A DNA stretch of 64,000 nucleotides from Helicobacter pylori (GTDB taxonomy: Bacteria > Campylobacterota > Campylobacteria > Campylobacterales > Helicobacteraceae), in NCBI GenBank assembly GCA_008032955.1, contig CP032046.1, forward strand, positions 1,426,001 through 1,490,000, read 5' to 3'. The position numbers were made by a program, and so were the translations under genes. A model generated the notes under the pieces. That model was given only the letters and a program-made list of their open reading frames with translations, did no database searches and had not been told where the DNA came from. This document shows, piece by piece, positions 39,591-49,151 of the stretch; position 1 is the stretch's first letter, and each line of letters starts with the position of its first letter.

Positions 39591-40186
39591 TTACCATTGA
39601 TAAGAAAAGCTCACCCCATAGCGGCTACTGCCCTTAAAATCGCTAGATATTTCAGGATAGAGCATCCATTGCTTGGGTTTGTAGCGTGAAGTGAACAAAT
39701 AAGCAAACCCCCATGCGATAAGGCTGCCGATTGTAACTTGCAAGATCGTGTGTTGTCCTGCCACCACTCTGCTAGCATCAGTGAGGATTGCAAGAGCGAT
39801 CACAGGAAGAGCCGGCTTCCACCCATAGCGATAATACACAAACCCAGCCGCACTAAACACCCCCCAGCATGCCCGCTTGGCATGCCTCTCCAAGAATTAC
39901 AGCACGGGCGTTTGGCAAATTCCACTCTAGCCCCATCTTTATGGGCGTTGCTAAAAGCTCCTTTAAGGCCATAAATCACGCCTTGAGTGACTAATGTGCC
40001 GACCGCTAATTCCCCTAACCCTCTATAATCGCGCATCGCCAAACTGACCGTGCCCACAAAAATAGGCAAAAACCTAAGCACATCGCCAATCTCTTCTAAA
40101 ATGTATGCCCCCTCATTGATCGGCTCACTCCTTAAAGGATAGACCCATAAGAGCAGGCTCAAAAAAAGACTTTTGAGCTTTTTCAT
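39591..40186 (-). pseudogene. lpxF: lipid A 4'-phosphatase LpxF (PAP2 family), one-base frameshift
   Basis: Periplasmic PAP2 phosphatase that removes the 4'-phosphate of lipid A, which in H. pylori lowers TLR4 signalling and gives resistance to cationic peptides. ATG 40186 starts a signal-like MKKLKSLFLSLLLW. Acid-phosphatase motifs are KRPCCNSWRG, PSGHAGG and SRVVAGQHT. Frame is lost between the last two motifs at six C on the plus strand (39860-39865); seven restore about 198 residues. A true loss would change lipid A charge, so this is worth checking, but the pattern matches the other homopolymer slips here. The start overlaps the stop of the WecA-like gene. Confidence 0.88.
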
Positions 40187-41192
40187 TGAAACGCTCGCTT
40201 TTCTAAAGCACAAACTTGCCTGTTCAAACAAGCATAGCCCATTAAATAGCATGCGATAAAGACTAGGCCAATGACAATGAGCGCGTAAGAATTTAAGCGG
40301 AATAAGACGCTGATTAAAATAAAAGGCAGGTTGCACAGAATAAGGATAAACGCGCATAAAGGGTTAGGGTAATTGAAAGAGCGTTGTTGCAAGAATTTAA
40401 ATAAAAGGGTGTGCAAATGCAAGTTATCTGGCATGGTGGCTTTCTGGCGTTTTATTTTGCGCCTTAGGATACTAAAAAGCACCTCTATGACCGGATAAAG
40501 CATTAAATTGAGCCCAAAAAACACGCTGATTTTTTGCTCTAAACTCAAATGTAAAAGGGAAATCCCGCACACCAAACCCAAAAATACGCCCCCCCATCGC
40601 CTAAAAAAATCTTTCCTAAAGGGAAATTTAACACCATAAACCCAAGCACCATGTAAGCGAGCAAACAAGACAAACTGCTAGGGTCTATATAATGAATGAC
40701 TAAAAGCGCGATCGTGCAAATCCCTGATGCCAGCCCGTTAAACCCGTCAATGATATTAATAGCGTTACTGATACCCACCAGCATAAAGATAGCGAATAAA
40801 AAAGCGATAAAATAAGGCAAGCTAAAAAGGGGCGAAAAATCGCTCACCACTAAAGGCGTTGATGAGATGATGCAAACAACCCCTACGGCTTGCAAAATAA
40901 GGCGTATTTTGGGGCTTAATGAAAGGTTAATGTCTTCTAAAAAACCGCTTAAAAAAACTAACAACAAACCCAAGAAAACAAAAAACCCCTTAAAAGGCAT
41001 CTCAAAAGGTTCAAGATAACAAGCCAACGCAAAAGAAAGAAAGATCCCAAGCCCCCCAGCTCGTGGGGTTCTTGCATGATGAAAGCCTTGTATTTTATTG
41101 GCGTTATCCACAAAGAGCATGGATTTTTTAGACCACAAAACAACCAAAGAGCAAATAAATAAACTGGTTAAAAAATATAGCACCCACAACAC
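40183..41192 (-). pseudogene. wecA: WecA/MraY-like glycosyl-phosphate transferase, one-base frameshift
   Basis: Membrane phosphosugar transferase that loads a sugar-1-phosphate onto undecaprenyl phosphate; in H. pylori WecA starts O-antigen synthesis. Visible motifs are DNANKIQGFHHARTPRAGGLGIF, NAINIIDGFNGLASG and the catalytic FLGDGGAYF. Just after the last, frame is lost at five A on the plus strand (40580-40584); six restore about 336 residues with the remaining C-terminal helices (FLGLVCGISLLHLSLEQK). The symbol is by family; MraY is normally elsewhere. Confidence 0.82.
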
Positions 41193-41287
41193 TTTTATTG
41201 GATTTAATTGACATTTTGTTTTGGGTATTATAGCATTTTTAAAAGATAGCTTGATGATAAAATCTTATAAGCATAAGGAGGGGTTTT

Positions 41288-41353
41288 ATGTTACAATTCC
41301 AAAATCATTATTATAAAATAAAGGATAGTCATGCGTTTTGGATTGAATATTGA
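41288..41353 (+). CDS. possible 21-codon leader ORF overlapping the pdxJ start
   Basis: ATG 41288 follows an unusually strong AAGGAGGGG site and opens a 21-residue frame (MLQFQNHYYKIK...FWIEY) ending at 41353, about 20 bases inside pdxJ in another frame. The spacing would allow translational coupling. Whether it is translated is unknown; pdxJ also has its own AAGGA site. Confidence 0.3.
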   Translation: MLQFQNHYYKIKDSHAFWIEY

Positions 41354-42119
41354 TCACATTGTTACTTTAAGGGAAGTGAGAAAGACTTATGAGCCTGAGA
41401 TTTTAGAGGCTCTGTTTATCGCTAAAAACACCCATAAAGTGGATTTAATCACCATCCATTTGAGGGAAGACAAACGGCACATTCAAAATGAAGATGTTTT
41501 GAGACTGCTTGAGATTAGCCCTTTGCCTATCAACATTGAATGCTCTATCAATGCTGAGATCACTGATTTTTTATGCTCTTTAAAAAATAAGCCCAGTAAA
41601 GTTACGATCGTGCCTGAAAACAGAAATGAGGTTACGACAGAGGGAGGGTTGGATTGTTCATTAAAGGGTTTGGGGGAAGTGATTAGAGCGTATCACAATA
41701 AAGGCATTGAAGTGTCTTTGTTTGTTGATCCTTTAAAAGACGCTCTGCATTTTGCAAAGGAGCATCAAGTCAAACAGGTGGAGTTCCACACTGGGGTGTA
41801 TGCGAATTTGCACAACGCTTTGTATTCTAACGCTAACAATCAAATCCATGCCATTAGCGCGCTCAAAGACAAAAGCCCCAAAGAATTGAAAGAAGAATTG
41901 CACAACGCCTTTTTGCAATTAAGGAGAATGAGCAAAGAAGCGTTTTTTATGGGAATTGTGGTGTGCGCTGGGCATGGGTTGAATTACTCTAACGTGAAAG
42001 AATTGTTAAAAATCCCCTCTTTAAGAGAGCTTAATATTGGGCATAGCGTGATTTCAAAAGCGGTTTTAGTGGGATTAGAAAAAGCGATTTTAGAAATGGC
42101 GCAACTTATTAAGCGATAA
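41331..42119 (+). CDS. pdxJ: pyridoxine 5'-phosphate synthase PdxJ
   Basis: 262-residue TIM-barrel enzyme that condenses 3-amino-2-oxopropyl phosphate (AAP) with deoxyxylulose 5-phosphate. Signatures are GLNIDHIVTLREVR (N-terminus), ITIHLREDKRHIQ, ECSINAE and CAGHGLNYSNV. AAP arises from the product of PdxA, whose gene follows one base later. Confidence 0.95.
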   Translation: MRFGLNIDHIVTLREVRKTYEPEILEALFIAKNTHKVDLITIHLREDKRHIQNEDVLRLLEISPLPINIECSINAEITDFLCSLKNKPSKVTIVPENRNEVTTEGGLDCSLKGLGEVIRAYHNKGIEVSLFVDPLKDALHFAKEHQVKQVEFHTGVYANLHNALYSNANNQIHAISALKDKSPKELKEELHNAFLQLRRMSKEAFFMGIVVCAGHGLNYSNVKELLKIPSLRELNIGHSVISKAVLVGLEKAILEMAQLIKR

Positions 42120-42120
42120 A

Positions 42121-43044
42121 ATGGCTAAAAAGAAAATTGCGATCAGTTGCGGGGATATTCAAGGCGTAGGCTTAGAATTGATTTTAAAAAGCCATAAGGA
42201 AGTGAGCGCGATTTGTGAGCCGTTGTATCTCATTGATGGCGAACTTTTAGAGCGGGCTAATCAATTGCTTCATAACGCTTATGAAACCAAAACGCTTAAC
42301 ACGCTCGTTATTGATGCCCCCTTACCCTTATTAAACTCTAGCACGATAGGCAAAGTCAGCGCTCAAAGTGGGGCGTATAGTTTTGAGAGTTTTAAAAAGG
42401 CTTGCGAGTTAGCGGATGATAAAGAAGTGGATGGCATTTGCACTTTGCCTATCAACAAACTCGCATGGCAACAAGCTCAAATCCCTTTTGTGGGGCATAC
42501 CGATTTTTTAAAACAACGCTATAAAGATCATCAAATCATCATGATGCTTGGGTGTTCAAAACTCTTTGTGGGGCTATTTAGCGACCATGTGCCTTTAAGC
42601 GCGGTTTCTCAGCTCATTCAAGTAGAGGCGTTAGTTAAGTTTTTATTAGCGTTTCAAAAAAGCACTCAAGCTCAAATCGTTCAAGTGTGTGGCTTTAACC
42701 CCCATGCGGGTGAAGAGGGATTATTTGGGGAAGAGGATGAAAAGATTTTAAAAGCCATTCAAGAGGGCAACCAAACGCTGGGCTTTGAATGCTTTTTGGG
42801 GCCAATGCCGGCTGATAGTGCTTTTGCTCCCAATAAACGCAAAATAACCCCCTTTTATGTGAGCATGAGTCATGATGTGGGGCTAGCCCCTTTAAAAGCG
42901 CTCTATTTTGATGAAAGCATCAATGTGAGTTTGAACGCCCCCATTTTACGCGTTTCCACTGACCACGGCACAGCGTTTGACATTGCTTATCAAAATAAAG
43001 CGAACAACAAAAGCTATTTGAATGCGATCAAATATTTGGCTTAA
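42121..43044 (+). CDS. pdxA: 4-hydroxythreonine-4-phosphate dehydrogenase PdxA
   Basis: 307-residue NAD-dependent enzyme of vitamin B6 synthesis. The start ISCGDIQGVGLELILK, metal/substrate residues in VGHTDFLKQ, CGFNPHAGEEGLFG and the final STDHGTAFDIAY are diagnostic. With pdxJ it completes the deoxyxylulose-dependent B6 pathway. Confidence 0.94.
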   Translation: MAKKKIAISCGDIQGVGLELILKSHKEVSAICEPLYLIDGELLERANQLLHNAYETKTLNTLVIDAPLPLLNSSTIGKVSAQSGAYSFESFKKACELADDKEVDGICTLPINKLAWQQAQIPFVGHTDFLKQRYKDHQIIMMLGCSKLFVGLFSDHVPLSAVSQLIQVEALVKFLLAFQKSTQAQIVQVCGFNPHAGEEGLFGEEDEKILKAIQEGNQTLGFECFLGPMPADSAFAPNKRKITPFYVSMSHDVGLAPLKALYFDESINVSLNAPILRVSTDHGTAFDIAYQNKANNKSYLNAIKYLA

Positions 43045-43107
43045 AGATTTTAAAATACAAGCCAACAAAGTATAATTCAAGCTCTAATATTATTCAAAGA
43101 TAAAGAC

Positions 43108-44130
43108 ATGATTTTAAGCATTGAAAGTTCTTGCGATGACAGCTCTTTAGCCCTTACAAGAATAGAGGACGCCAAACTCATCGCTCATTTTAAAATCTCT
43201 CAAGAAAAGTGCCACAGCCCTTATGGGGGCGTTGTGCCTGAGCTTGCATCGCGCTTGCATGCTGAGAATTTGCCGCTTTTGTTAGAACGCATTAAAATCA
43301 GCTTGAATAGGGATTTTTCCAAGCTCAAAGCCATCGCTATCACGAATCAGCCAGGTTTGAGTGTTACCTTAATAGAAGGTTTGATGATGGCAAAAGCCTT
43401 GAGTTTGTCTTTGAATTTGCCCTTGATTTTAGAAGATCATCTGAGAGGGCATGTGTATTCGCTCTTTATCAATGAAAAACAAACCTGCATGCCTTTAAGC
43501 GTGCTCTTAGTCTCTGGGGGGCATTCTTTGATTTTAGAGGCTAGAGATTATGAGAATATTAAAATCGTTGCCACGAGTTTGGACGATAGCTTTGGGGAGA
43601 GTTTTGATAAGGTTTCTAAAATGCTTGATTTGGGCTATCCAGGAGGCCCTATAGTGGAAAAATTAGCCCTTGATTATGCGCACCCAAACGAGCCTTTAAT
43701 GTTCCCTATCCCTTTAAAAAACAGCCCGAATCTGGCTTTTAGTTTTTCAGGTTTAAAAAATGCGGTGCGTTTGGAGGTTGAAAAAAACGCCCATAATTTG
43801 AACGATGAGGTAAAACAAAAGATTGGCTATCATTTTCAAAGCGCGGCTATTGAGCATTTAATCCAGCAGACTAAACGCTATTTTAAAATCAAACGCCCTA
43901 AAATTTTTGGCATTGTGGGGGGAGCGAGCCAAAATCTAGCTTTAAGAAAGGCGTTTGAAAACTTGTGTGCTGAGTTTGATTGCAAGCTTGTTTTAGCCCC
44001 TTTAGAATTTTGCAGCGACAATGCCGCCATGATAGGGCGATCCAGTCTAGAGGCTTATCAAAAAAAGCGCTTTGTCCCTTTAAAAAAGGCTAACATTTCG
44101 CCAAGAACGCTGTTAAAAAGTTTTGAGTGA
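43108..44130 (+). CDS. tsaD: tRNA threonylcarbamoyladenosine synthase subunit TsaD
   Basis: 340-residue ASKHA-fold protein (formerly Gcp) that transfers the threonylcarbamoyl group to A37 of ANN-decoding tRNAs. Motifs: SIESSCDDSSLAL, the metal-binding HLRGHVYSL, VSGGHSLI and GGASQNLALR, plus the late DNAAMIGR. It lies 63 bases after pdxA, with a weak TATAAT-like box between them. Confidence 0.95.
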   Translation: MILSIESSCDDSSLALTRIEDAKLIAHFKISQEKCHSPYGGVVPELASRLHAENLPLLLERIKISLNRDFSKLKAIAITNQPGLSVTLIEGLMMAKALSLSLNLPLILEDHLRGHVYSLFINEKQTCMPLSVLLVSGGHSLILEARDYENIKIVATSLDDSFGESFDKVSKMLDLGYPGGPIVEKLALDYAHPNEPLMFPIPLKNSPNLAFSFSGLKNAVRLEVEKNAHNLNDEVKQKIGYHFQSAAIEHLIQQTKRYFKIKRPKIFGIVGGASQNLALRKAFENLCAEFDCKLVLAPLEFCSDNAAMIGRSSLEAYQKKRFVPLKKANISPRTLLKSFE

Positions 44131-44386
44131 ATGGATACAAAAAGAAAGTGCATAATAAAACGCCCTAAAATTTATCAATCTTTTATCTGTATTTGAGAGA
44201 TTAAATTTGAATAAAAGTGCATTAAAACTGAATTAACGAGTAAGCAAAAAGCCTTGAAACGCTTGACGAGAATTGTTTTATTATGGGCAGATTATTAGAT
44301 TAAATACGGATTAAATCTACAATTTTATAAAAAACCGCTATCATTTAAGTTAAATTAAGGATTATTGTATTATAGTTTTGTCACAG
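44131..44386. other. non-coding stretch after tsaD
   Basis: No supported gene. AT-rich, with a TATTAT-like box near 44368 on the plus strand. It borders the overlapping-transcript locus described next. Confidence 0.3.
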
Positions 44387-44617
44387 AAAAAAGGGGTTTA
44401 CAAGATCCTTAAGAGTTGGTAACTCTTAAGGATCTGTATTTAGTGTAGTGGTGTTACGAGCACCATTAACCTGTCATGATTATGATTAGCTTCATGCTTA
44501 CTCCTTTCTTGTTTAGATTTTAGTGTGTTTCTTGGCATGCATTATTCTTCAAACCATTAGGTTGGTAGCTAATGGTTTCAAATGGCATGCAAAAACACTG
44601 CCACGTGTTTTATTATG
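44387..44617 (-). ncRNA. candidate AapA/IsoA-like type I toxin-antitoxin locus (short or decayed toxin frame)
   Basis: On the minus strand: a CATAAT -10 (44612-44617), then a leader holding a 10-bp perfect hairpin (44551-44560 with 44569-44578) inside GCATGC arms. An AAGGAG site (44501-44506) and ATG 44495 begin a 9-residue peptide MKLIIIMTG (stop at 44466). A 15-bp perfect stem (44403-44435) with six T at 44387-44392 looks like its terminator. On the plus strand, TATGAT (44481-44486) could drive an antisense RNA from about 44493 covering the ribosome site and leader. From memory, the AAGGAGTAAGCATG start region and this layout match H. pylori aapA/isoA loci; the peptide is much shorter than AapA (about 30 residues), so the toxin may be inactive. 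Confidence 0.45.
44403..44435. terminator. 15-bp perfect hairpin
   Basis: AGATCCTTAAGAGTT and AACTCTTAAGGATCT flank a 3-base loop. The nearest T run is on the minus strand ten bases beyond the stem, so termination in that direction is more likely. Confidence 0.7.
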
Positions 44618-44926
44618 CCATAAAATAGCCTTATTTAGTCTAAATCCCATTAAATAAGATAAGCGTAAAATGGAATTTCTATAACTACTGATCTCAAGCT
44701 GGATTTTGGCGTATTTATTCATGAAAAGCGTGTTGTTGTAAAAACGCTTATAAAATCAAAATAATGCCACTGACAAGGTTTTTATAATGCTTAAAAGCAC
44801 TAACGCATTCATTTCAAACGCTAAAGGCGTTTATAAGATTTCTGCATGAGACTAGGTTTAAATCTTTTTTAAACCTTTTTATTAAAAAAGCGTTTCAAGT
44901 TTAGTCAAATTTAATCTTATTTTGGT

Positions 44927-44932
44927 TATGAT
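44927..44932 (+). promoter_or_regulatory. -10 box of flgG
   Basis: TATGAT about 36 bases before the flgG ATG, preceded by GGT. No sigma-54 or sigma-28 pattern was found here, unlike upstream of flgB. Confidence 0.35.
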
Positions 44933-44967
44933 TCTAGGTTGTTAAGTTTTAGTTTAAAGGGAAAATC

Positions 44968-45756
44968 ATGCTCCGTTCTCTCTATAGTGCCACTTCAGGG
45001 ATGCTCGCCCAACAAACGCACATTGACACCACTTCAAACAATATCGCCAATGTCAATACCACCGGGTTTAAAAAATCTCGTGCGGATTTTAACGACTTGT
45101 TCTACCAAGCGATGCAATACGCCGGCACTAACACAAGCAACACGACTTTATCGCCAGATGGCATGGAAGTGGGCTTAGGCGTGCGCCCTAGCGCGATCAC
45201 TAAAATGTTTTCGCAAGGCAGCCCTAAAGAAACGGAAAATAATTTAGATGTCGCCATTACGGGCAAAGGCTTTTTTCAAGTCCAGTTGCCTGATGGCACC
45301 ACCGCTTATACAAGAAGCGGGAATTTTAAGCTAGACGAACAGGGTAATCTTGTAACAAGCGAGGGCTATCTTTTGATCCCTCAAATCACTTTGCCTGAAG
45401 ACACCACGCAAGTGAATATCGGTGTGGATGGCACGGTGAGCGTGACTCAAGGCTTGCAAACGACCTCTAATGTGATCGGGCAAATCACGCTGGCTAATTT
45501 TGTCAATCCGGCAGGGCTTCACTCTATGGGGGATAATTTGTTTTCAATCACCAACGCTAGCGGTGAGGCGATTGTGGGCAACCCGGATTCTCAAGGATTG
45601 GGCAAGTTAAGGCAAGGCTTTTTGGAATTGAGCAATGTGAGATTGGTAGAAGAAATGACGGATCTAATCACCGCTCAAAGGGCTTATGAAGCCAATTCTA
45701 AAAGCATTCAAACCGCTGATGCCATGCTCCAGACGGTCAATTCCCTCAAACGCTAA
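44968..45756 (+). CDS. flgG: flagellar distal rod protein FlgG
   Basis: 262-residue rod protein linking the basal body to the hook. The N-terminus MLRSLYSATSGMLAQQTHIDTTSNNIANVNTTGFKKSR (conserved axial motif) and the C-terminus LVEEMTDLITAQRAYEANSKSIQTADAML are typical. It stands alone, away from the flgB-flgC-fliE set. The AAGGG site upstream supports ATG 44968. Confidence 0.95.
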   Translation: MLRSLYSATSGMLAQQTHIDTTSNNIANVNTTGFKKSRADFNDLFYQAMQYAGTNTSNTTLSPDGMEVGLGVRPSAITKMFSQGSPKETENNLDVAITGKGFFQVQLPDGTTAYTRSGNFKLDEQGNLVTSEGYLLIPQITLPEDTTQVNIGVDGTVSVTQGLQTTSNVIGQITLANFVNPAGLHSMGDNLFSITNASGEAIVGNPDSQGLGKLRQGFLELSNVRLVEEMTDLITAQRAYEANSKSIQTADAMLQTVNSLKR

Positions 45757-45854
45757 AAGGGGATTTTACTCTCCTTAACGCTCTTTAATCTCTGCTCCCT
45801 TGTTGTTTTTGTGCTTGGGGTGGTTTTGTGTTTTGGAGCGGTTGTTGCCATTCT

Positions 45855-46752
45855 TTAATTCTTGTGGCTAGGATTTTTAAGGTTTTCAACACCGCTTTTT
45901 GGGTTATTGCTTGATTGGTGTTTTCCTTTTATGAAAAAAACAGCCAAAACAGCCAGACCAATGAGAATACAAAAAATAATAACTAAATACCACATTTTCT
46001 TTTCATTCGCTTCTTGTTCTGCTTTTAATTTTTTGCGTAAGGTGGCAACCAAAACGCATGCAGGCACGGTTACCCTATAAGCCGGCCCAGCAAGATTGAT
46101 GCTCACTAACGCGCCTGTAATGACCCAACCAATAGGGCCAGCTAAAATACCCAAAGTTTTTTAAGCGCTACTTTACCCACCACAGACGATAAACCATGCC
46201 CCAGAGTTTATCTTACCATTGCATCTGCAACAGCTATAGCCAACGCATAAGAATGAGAGCCGCCCGCTTTAAGCAGCGTTAAAGTAGATGCGATTAAGAT
46301 TTGTTTGTTCTCACCAATCACTTTATCAATATTTGCCATGCCCAATTCATCGCAAAGTTCTTTAATCTCTCTCCCACTCATTTTTTCTAAACTATCTTTC
46401 AAAAGTTTAGAAAGTATGTTTTTCTCAATCAAAGAGGTTGGAGATTCTTCATGGTAATTAACCTCTTTAAATGATCGCACGCATCGCACAAAATCTCTTT
46501 GTATAAGACCCCTTCGTTTCTAAAAAATTAATAAAAGTATTGCCCCCATAACACTGCAATTCTTCAGCGATCCTTGTGGGGGTATTTGGCGTAATCGCTA
46601 CCATACCTTTTGTATTCTGTTGAATTTGTCAATTATTCATTCATTCTTAGTGCGCCATCTTCATCATAAACAAGCGCATCAAACAAATCTTTCAGATCGC
46701 TAGAGCTTAATCGCTTTAAAAATGCCAAGTCGCTATCGTATCTGTATGCCAT
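45855..46752 (-). pseudogene. decayed UPF0174 paralogue (copy C)
   Basis: Remnant of a protein like the intact copy at 47337-48098. From the expected ATG (46752) it reads [24 protein letters not shown], then has a stop after RMNE and a frameshift. The middle part (46208-46489) continues as TSLIEKNILSKLLKDSLEKMSGREIKELCDELG. The C-terminal part (45855-46154) starts [27 protein letters not shown] and carries an extra transmembrane helix and tail not present in copy B. Several independent lesions show real decay rather than one reading error. Confidence 0.8.
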
Positions 46753-47109
46753 GCAATCCCTTTAATTTTATTTCTACCACTCACTCAAATCCCACCAAAC
46801 CCCTTTTTTAGTGATTAGTGATTACAGCATCATTTTTTAAAATCATGTCTAACGCCCTAAAAGGCTTAAACACACCCGCTAACTGCGCATGAATATTGCG
46901 CTACAAATGCTAATGGGTTTTATTGATTTACAACCAAAGAATAATAATGATTAAAATGTTTTGATATGCTTTATCATTTTGGATAAGATAAATCTGATTT
47001 GAAAGCAAGAAACCATACGATTTCTTTGGGTAGGGCTAACCTGCTAACTTAATGAAACGCTATTTTGATTTTTGACACAAGGAAACCCCCTCCTTTAACC
47101 CTCTAACCC
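46753..47109. other. non-coding stretch upstream of UPF0174 copy C
   Basis: Contains a segment (about 46764-46840) closely similar to one upstream of copy A (about 49103-49215). Both end in AGTGATT heptamers, two copies here and six there. No gene is supported. Confidence 0.5.
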
Positions 47110-47250
47110 TTACTTTTTATCGTTTTTATGTTCGTGGTTAGCGTTGCATTGATTGGCTTGGTTTTGGCTATTTTTTTGACAACTTTCGTTGTTTTGATTT
47201 TTAGCATCACCTTTTTGATTGTGGTTTTGATTACTGCAACTATTACTCAT
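47110..47250 (-). CDS. 46-residue Asn/Gln/Lys-rich protein with Cys and His
   Basis: ATG 47250 has an AGGGAG ribosome site 6-7 bases upstream and a TATAGAAT box about 65 bases upstream. The product, starting MSNSCSNQNHNQKGDAK and ending in HEHKNDKK, is hydrophilic throughout, with roughly half its residues N, Q or K. It has three Cys (5, 24, 35) and three His (10, 39, 41). No signal peptide or helix is seen. Composition recalls the small H. pylori metal-storage proteins Hpn and Hpn-like, but the His content is far lower, so metal binding is only a possibility. It sits between UPF0174 copies C and B on the same strand. Confidence 0.6.
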   Translation of the reverse strand: MSNSCSNQNHNQKGDAKNQNNESCQKNSQNQANQCNANHEHKNDKK

Positions 47251-47336
47251 TTTGTCTCCCTTTTAAATTAAAATAAAAACCAGATGCATTTTCGCACCTA
47301 GGTTTCCATTCTATACCTTTTTCCCTAAAAAAAAGC

Positions 47337-48098
47337 TTAAATGGATTCTATTTGTAACGACTTCTTATCTTCACTGGCTTGCTGTGTTTTTAGGCGTAAA
47401 GTGGCGACCACAATGCATGCCGGTATGGTTACCCTATAAGCCGGCCCTGCAATATCAATCGCTGTCCATACGCCTGTAATGATCCAGCCAACAGGGCCTG
47501 TTAAAAAGCTCAGAGTCCTTGTAAGCACTTGATTGCCCGCAAGCGATAAACCACGCCCTAGAATGGTTTTTGCAACCGCATTCGCAACAATGACCGCTAA
47601 TTGATAAGATTTAAAGCCTCCCATTTTAAACAGCGTTAAAGTCGCCGCGCTTAAGGCTTGTCTGTTTAAATTGTCCGTGTTTTTTATGGACAATTCATCG
47701 CACATCTCTTTCACTTCTTCATCATCCATTTCTTCCAAACTTCTTTCTAAGATTTTAGAAAGCATGTTTTGTTCAATTAAAGTCGTTTCGGTTTTCTTGT
47801 TGTAATTGACCTTTAATTTATCGCACACATCGCATAGGATCTCTTTGTATAAGACCCCTTCGCCTTTAATGAAACTCGCAAAACTATTGCTCCCATAGTA
47901 TTGCAATTCTTCAGCGATTCTTTCTGCGTATTTAGCGTAATCATCGCCATGCCTTTTGTATTCTATGGAGCTTGTCAGTTTTTCATTGTGTCTTTTTTCG
48001 CCGTCTTTACCAAAAACAAGCACCTCAAACAAATCCAATAAATCACTAGATTCCAATTGCTTTAAAAATTCCAAATCTCTATCATATTTGTATGCCAT
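47337..48098 (-). CDS. UPF0174 family protein, intact copy B
   Basis: 253-residue protein of the UPF0174/YaaW family, function unknown. The N-terminal half is charged and helical ([26 protein letters not shown]; later [12 protein letters not shown]). The C-terminal half is hydrophobic with one or two possible helices ([45 protein letters not shown]), suggesting membrane association. Its start is ATG 48098 after an AAGGAAT site. It is the only unbroken member of three tandem paralogues. Confidence 0.85.
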   Translation of the reverse strand: MAYKYDRDLEFLKQLESSDLLDLFEVLVFGKDGEKRHNEKLTSSIEYKRHGDDYAKYAERIAEELQYYGSNSFASFIKGEGVLYKEILCDVCDKLKVNYNKKTETTLIEQNMLSKILERSLEEMDDEEVKEMCDELSIKNTDNLNRQALSAATLTLFKMGGFKSYQLAVIVANAVAKTILGRGLSLAGNQVLTRTLSFLTGPVGWIITGVWTAIDIAGPAYRVTIPACIVVATLRLKTQQASEDKKSLQIESI

Positions 48099-48357
48099 AT
48101 TATTCCTTTATATTGTTTTATCACTTATTAAAAACAAACGACTTTTCGCGCTCCATCGCTGTTTTTCTAAAGTGGTTACTGATTTTAATATCATTTGTCT
48201 AAAACTACACTTAATATTCTAAAAAGGCTTAAACTCAAAAACCCAACGCTCTTAAGATTGCTTTAAGGCATCAATTCTTTTAAACGCTAAAAATAAAACC
48301 CAGGCATTTTATAGCATCTAGGTTTATATTGTATTTTTAAAAAAGGTTTAAAAAGAG

Positions 48358-49095
48358 TTAAAGAAGATTTTTAATTTCGTTTGCTTGTGCTTTTAGGCGT
48401 AAAGTGGTAACCAAAATGCATGCCGGTATGGTTACCCTATAAGCCGGTCCTGCAATATCAATCGCTGTCCATACACCTGTAATGATCCAGCCAACAGGAC
48501 CCGTTAAAATGCTTAGCCCTCTTGTAAGAGCGGCATTTGCCCCTAGAGACAACCCTCTTTGAAAAATCGCCTTTATCACGGCATTTGCAACAATTAAAGC
48601 TAATTGATAGGATTTGAAACCCCCCATTCTAAAAGCGTTAAAGCAGCTGTGCTTAGGGCTTGCTTGCCTAATTTATTGGTGTTTTTCACTCCTAATTCAT
48701 CGCAAAGCTCTCTAATCTCCTCATCGCTCATTTTTTCCAAACTTTTTTGTAAAATACTAGAAAGCATGTTTTATTCAATCAAAGTTGTGTCAGATTTTTT
48801 GTTGTAATTGACTTTTAATTTATTGCACACTTCACACAAAATTTCTCTGTATAAAACCCCTGTACCTCTCAACGCGCTCGCAAAGCTATTAGCCCCATAA
48901 TGCTGTAACTCTTCAGCGATTCTTTCTGCGTATTTAGCGTCATCATTGCCATGTCTTTTGTATTCTTCTGAAAGCGTTAATCCTTCAGTAAATCTTTTTT
49001 CGCCATCTTTGTCATAGACAAGCACATCAAACAAATCTTTCAAATCATTAGAGCTTAATCGCTTTAAAAATTCCAAGTCGCTATTTGTATGCCAT
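48358..49095 (-). pseudogene. decayed UPF0174 paralogue (copy A)
   Basis: Closely similar to copy B over its whole length, but with three lesions. About five bases are missing just after MAYK (start at 49095), giving an early stop. A CAA-to-TAA nonsense change follows TTLIE (near 48771). One base is missing before MGGFKSY (near 48628). The N-terminal piece 48771-49076 and the C-terminal piece 48358-48627 are open fragments. The number of lesions argues for a genuine pseudogene. Confidence 0.82.
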
Positions 49096-49151
49096 ATTAT
49101 TCCTTTAATTTTATTTCTACCGCTCGCTCAAATCCCACCAACCCCCTCTTT

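Noticed and set aside
46891..46960. 21-codon plus-strand frame MNIALQMLMG in the UPF0174 gap
   Set aside because: No ribosome site or promoter and no similarity to anything recognised.
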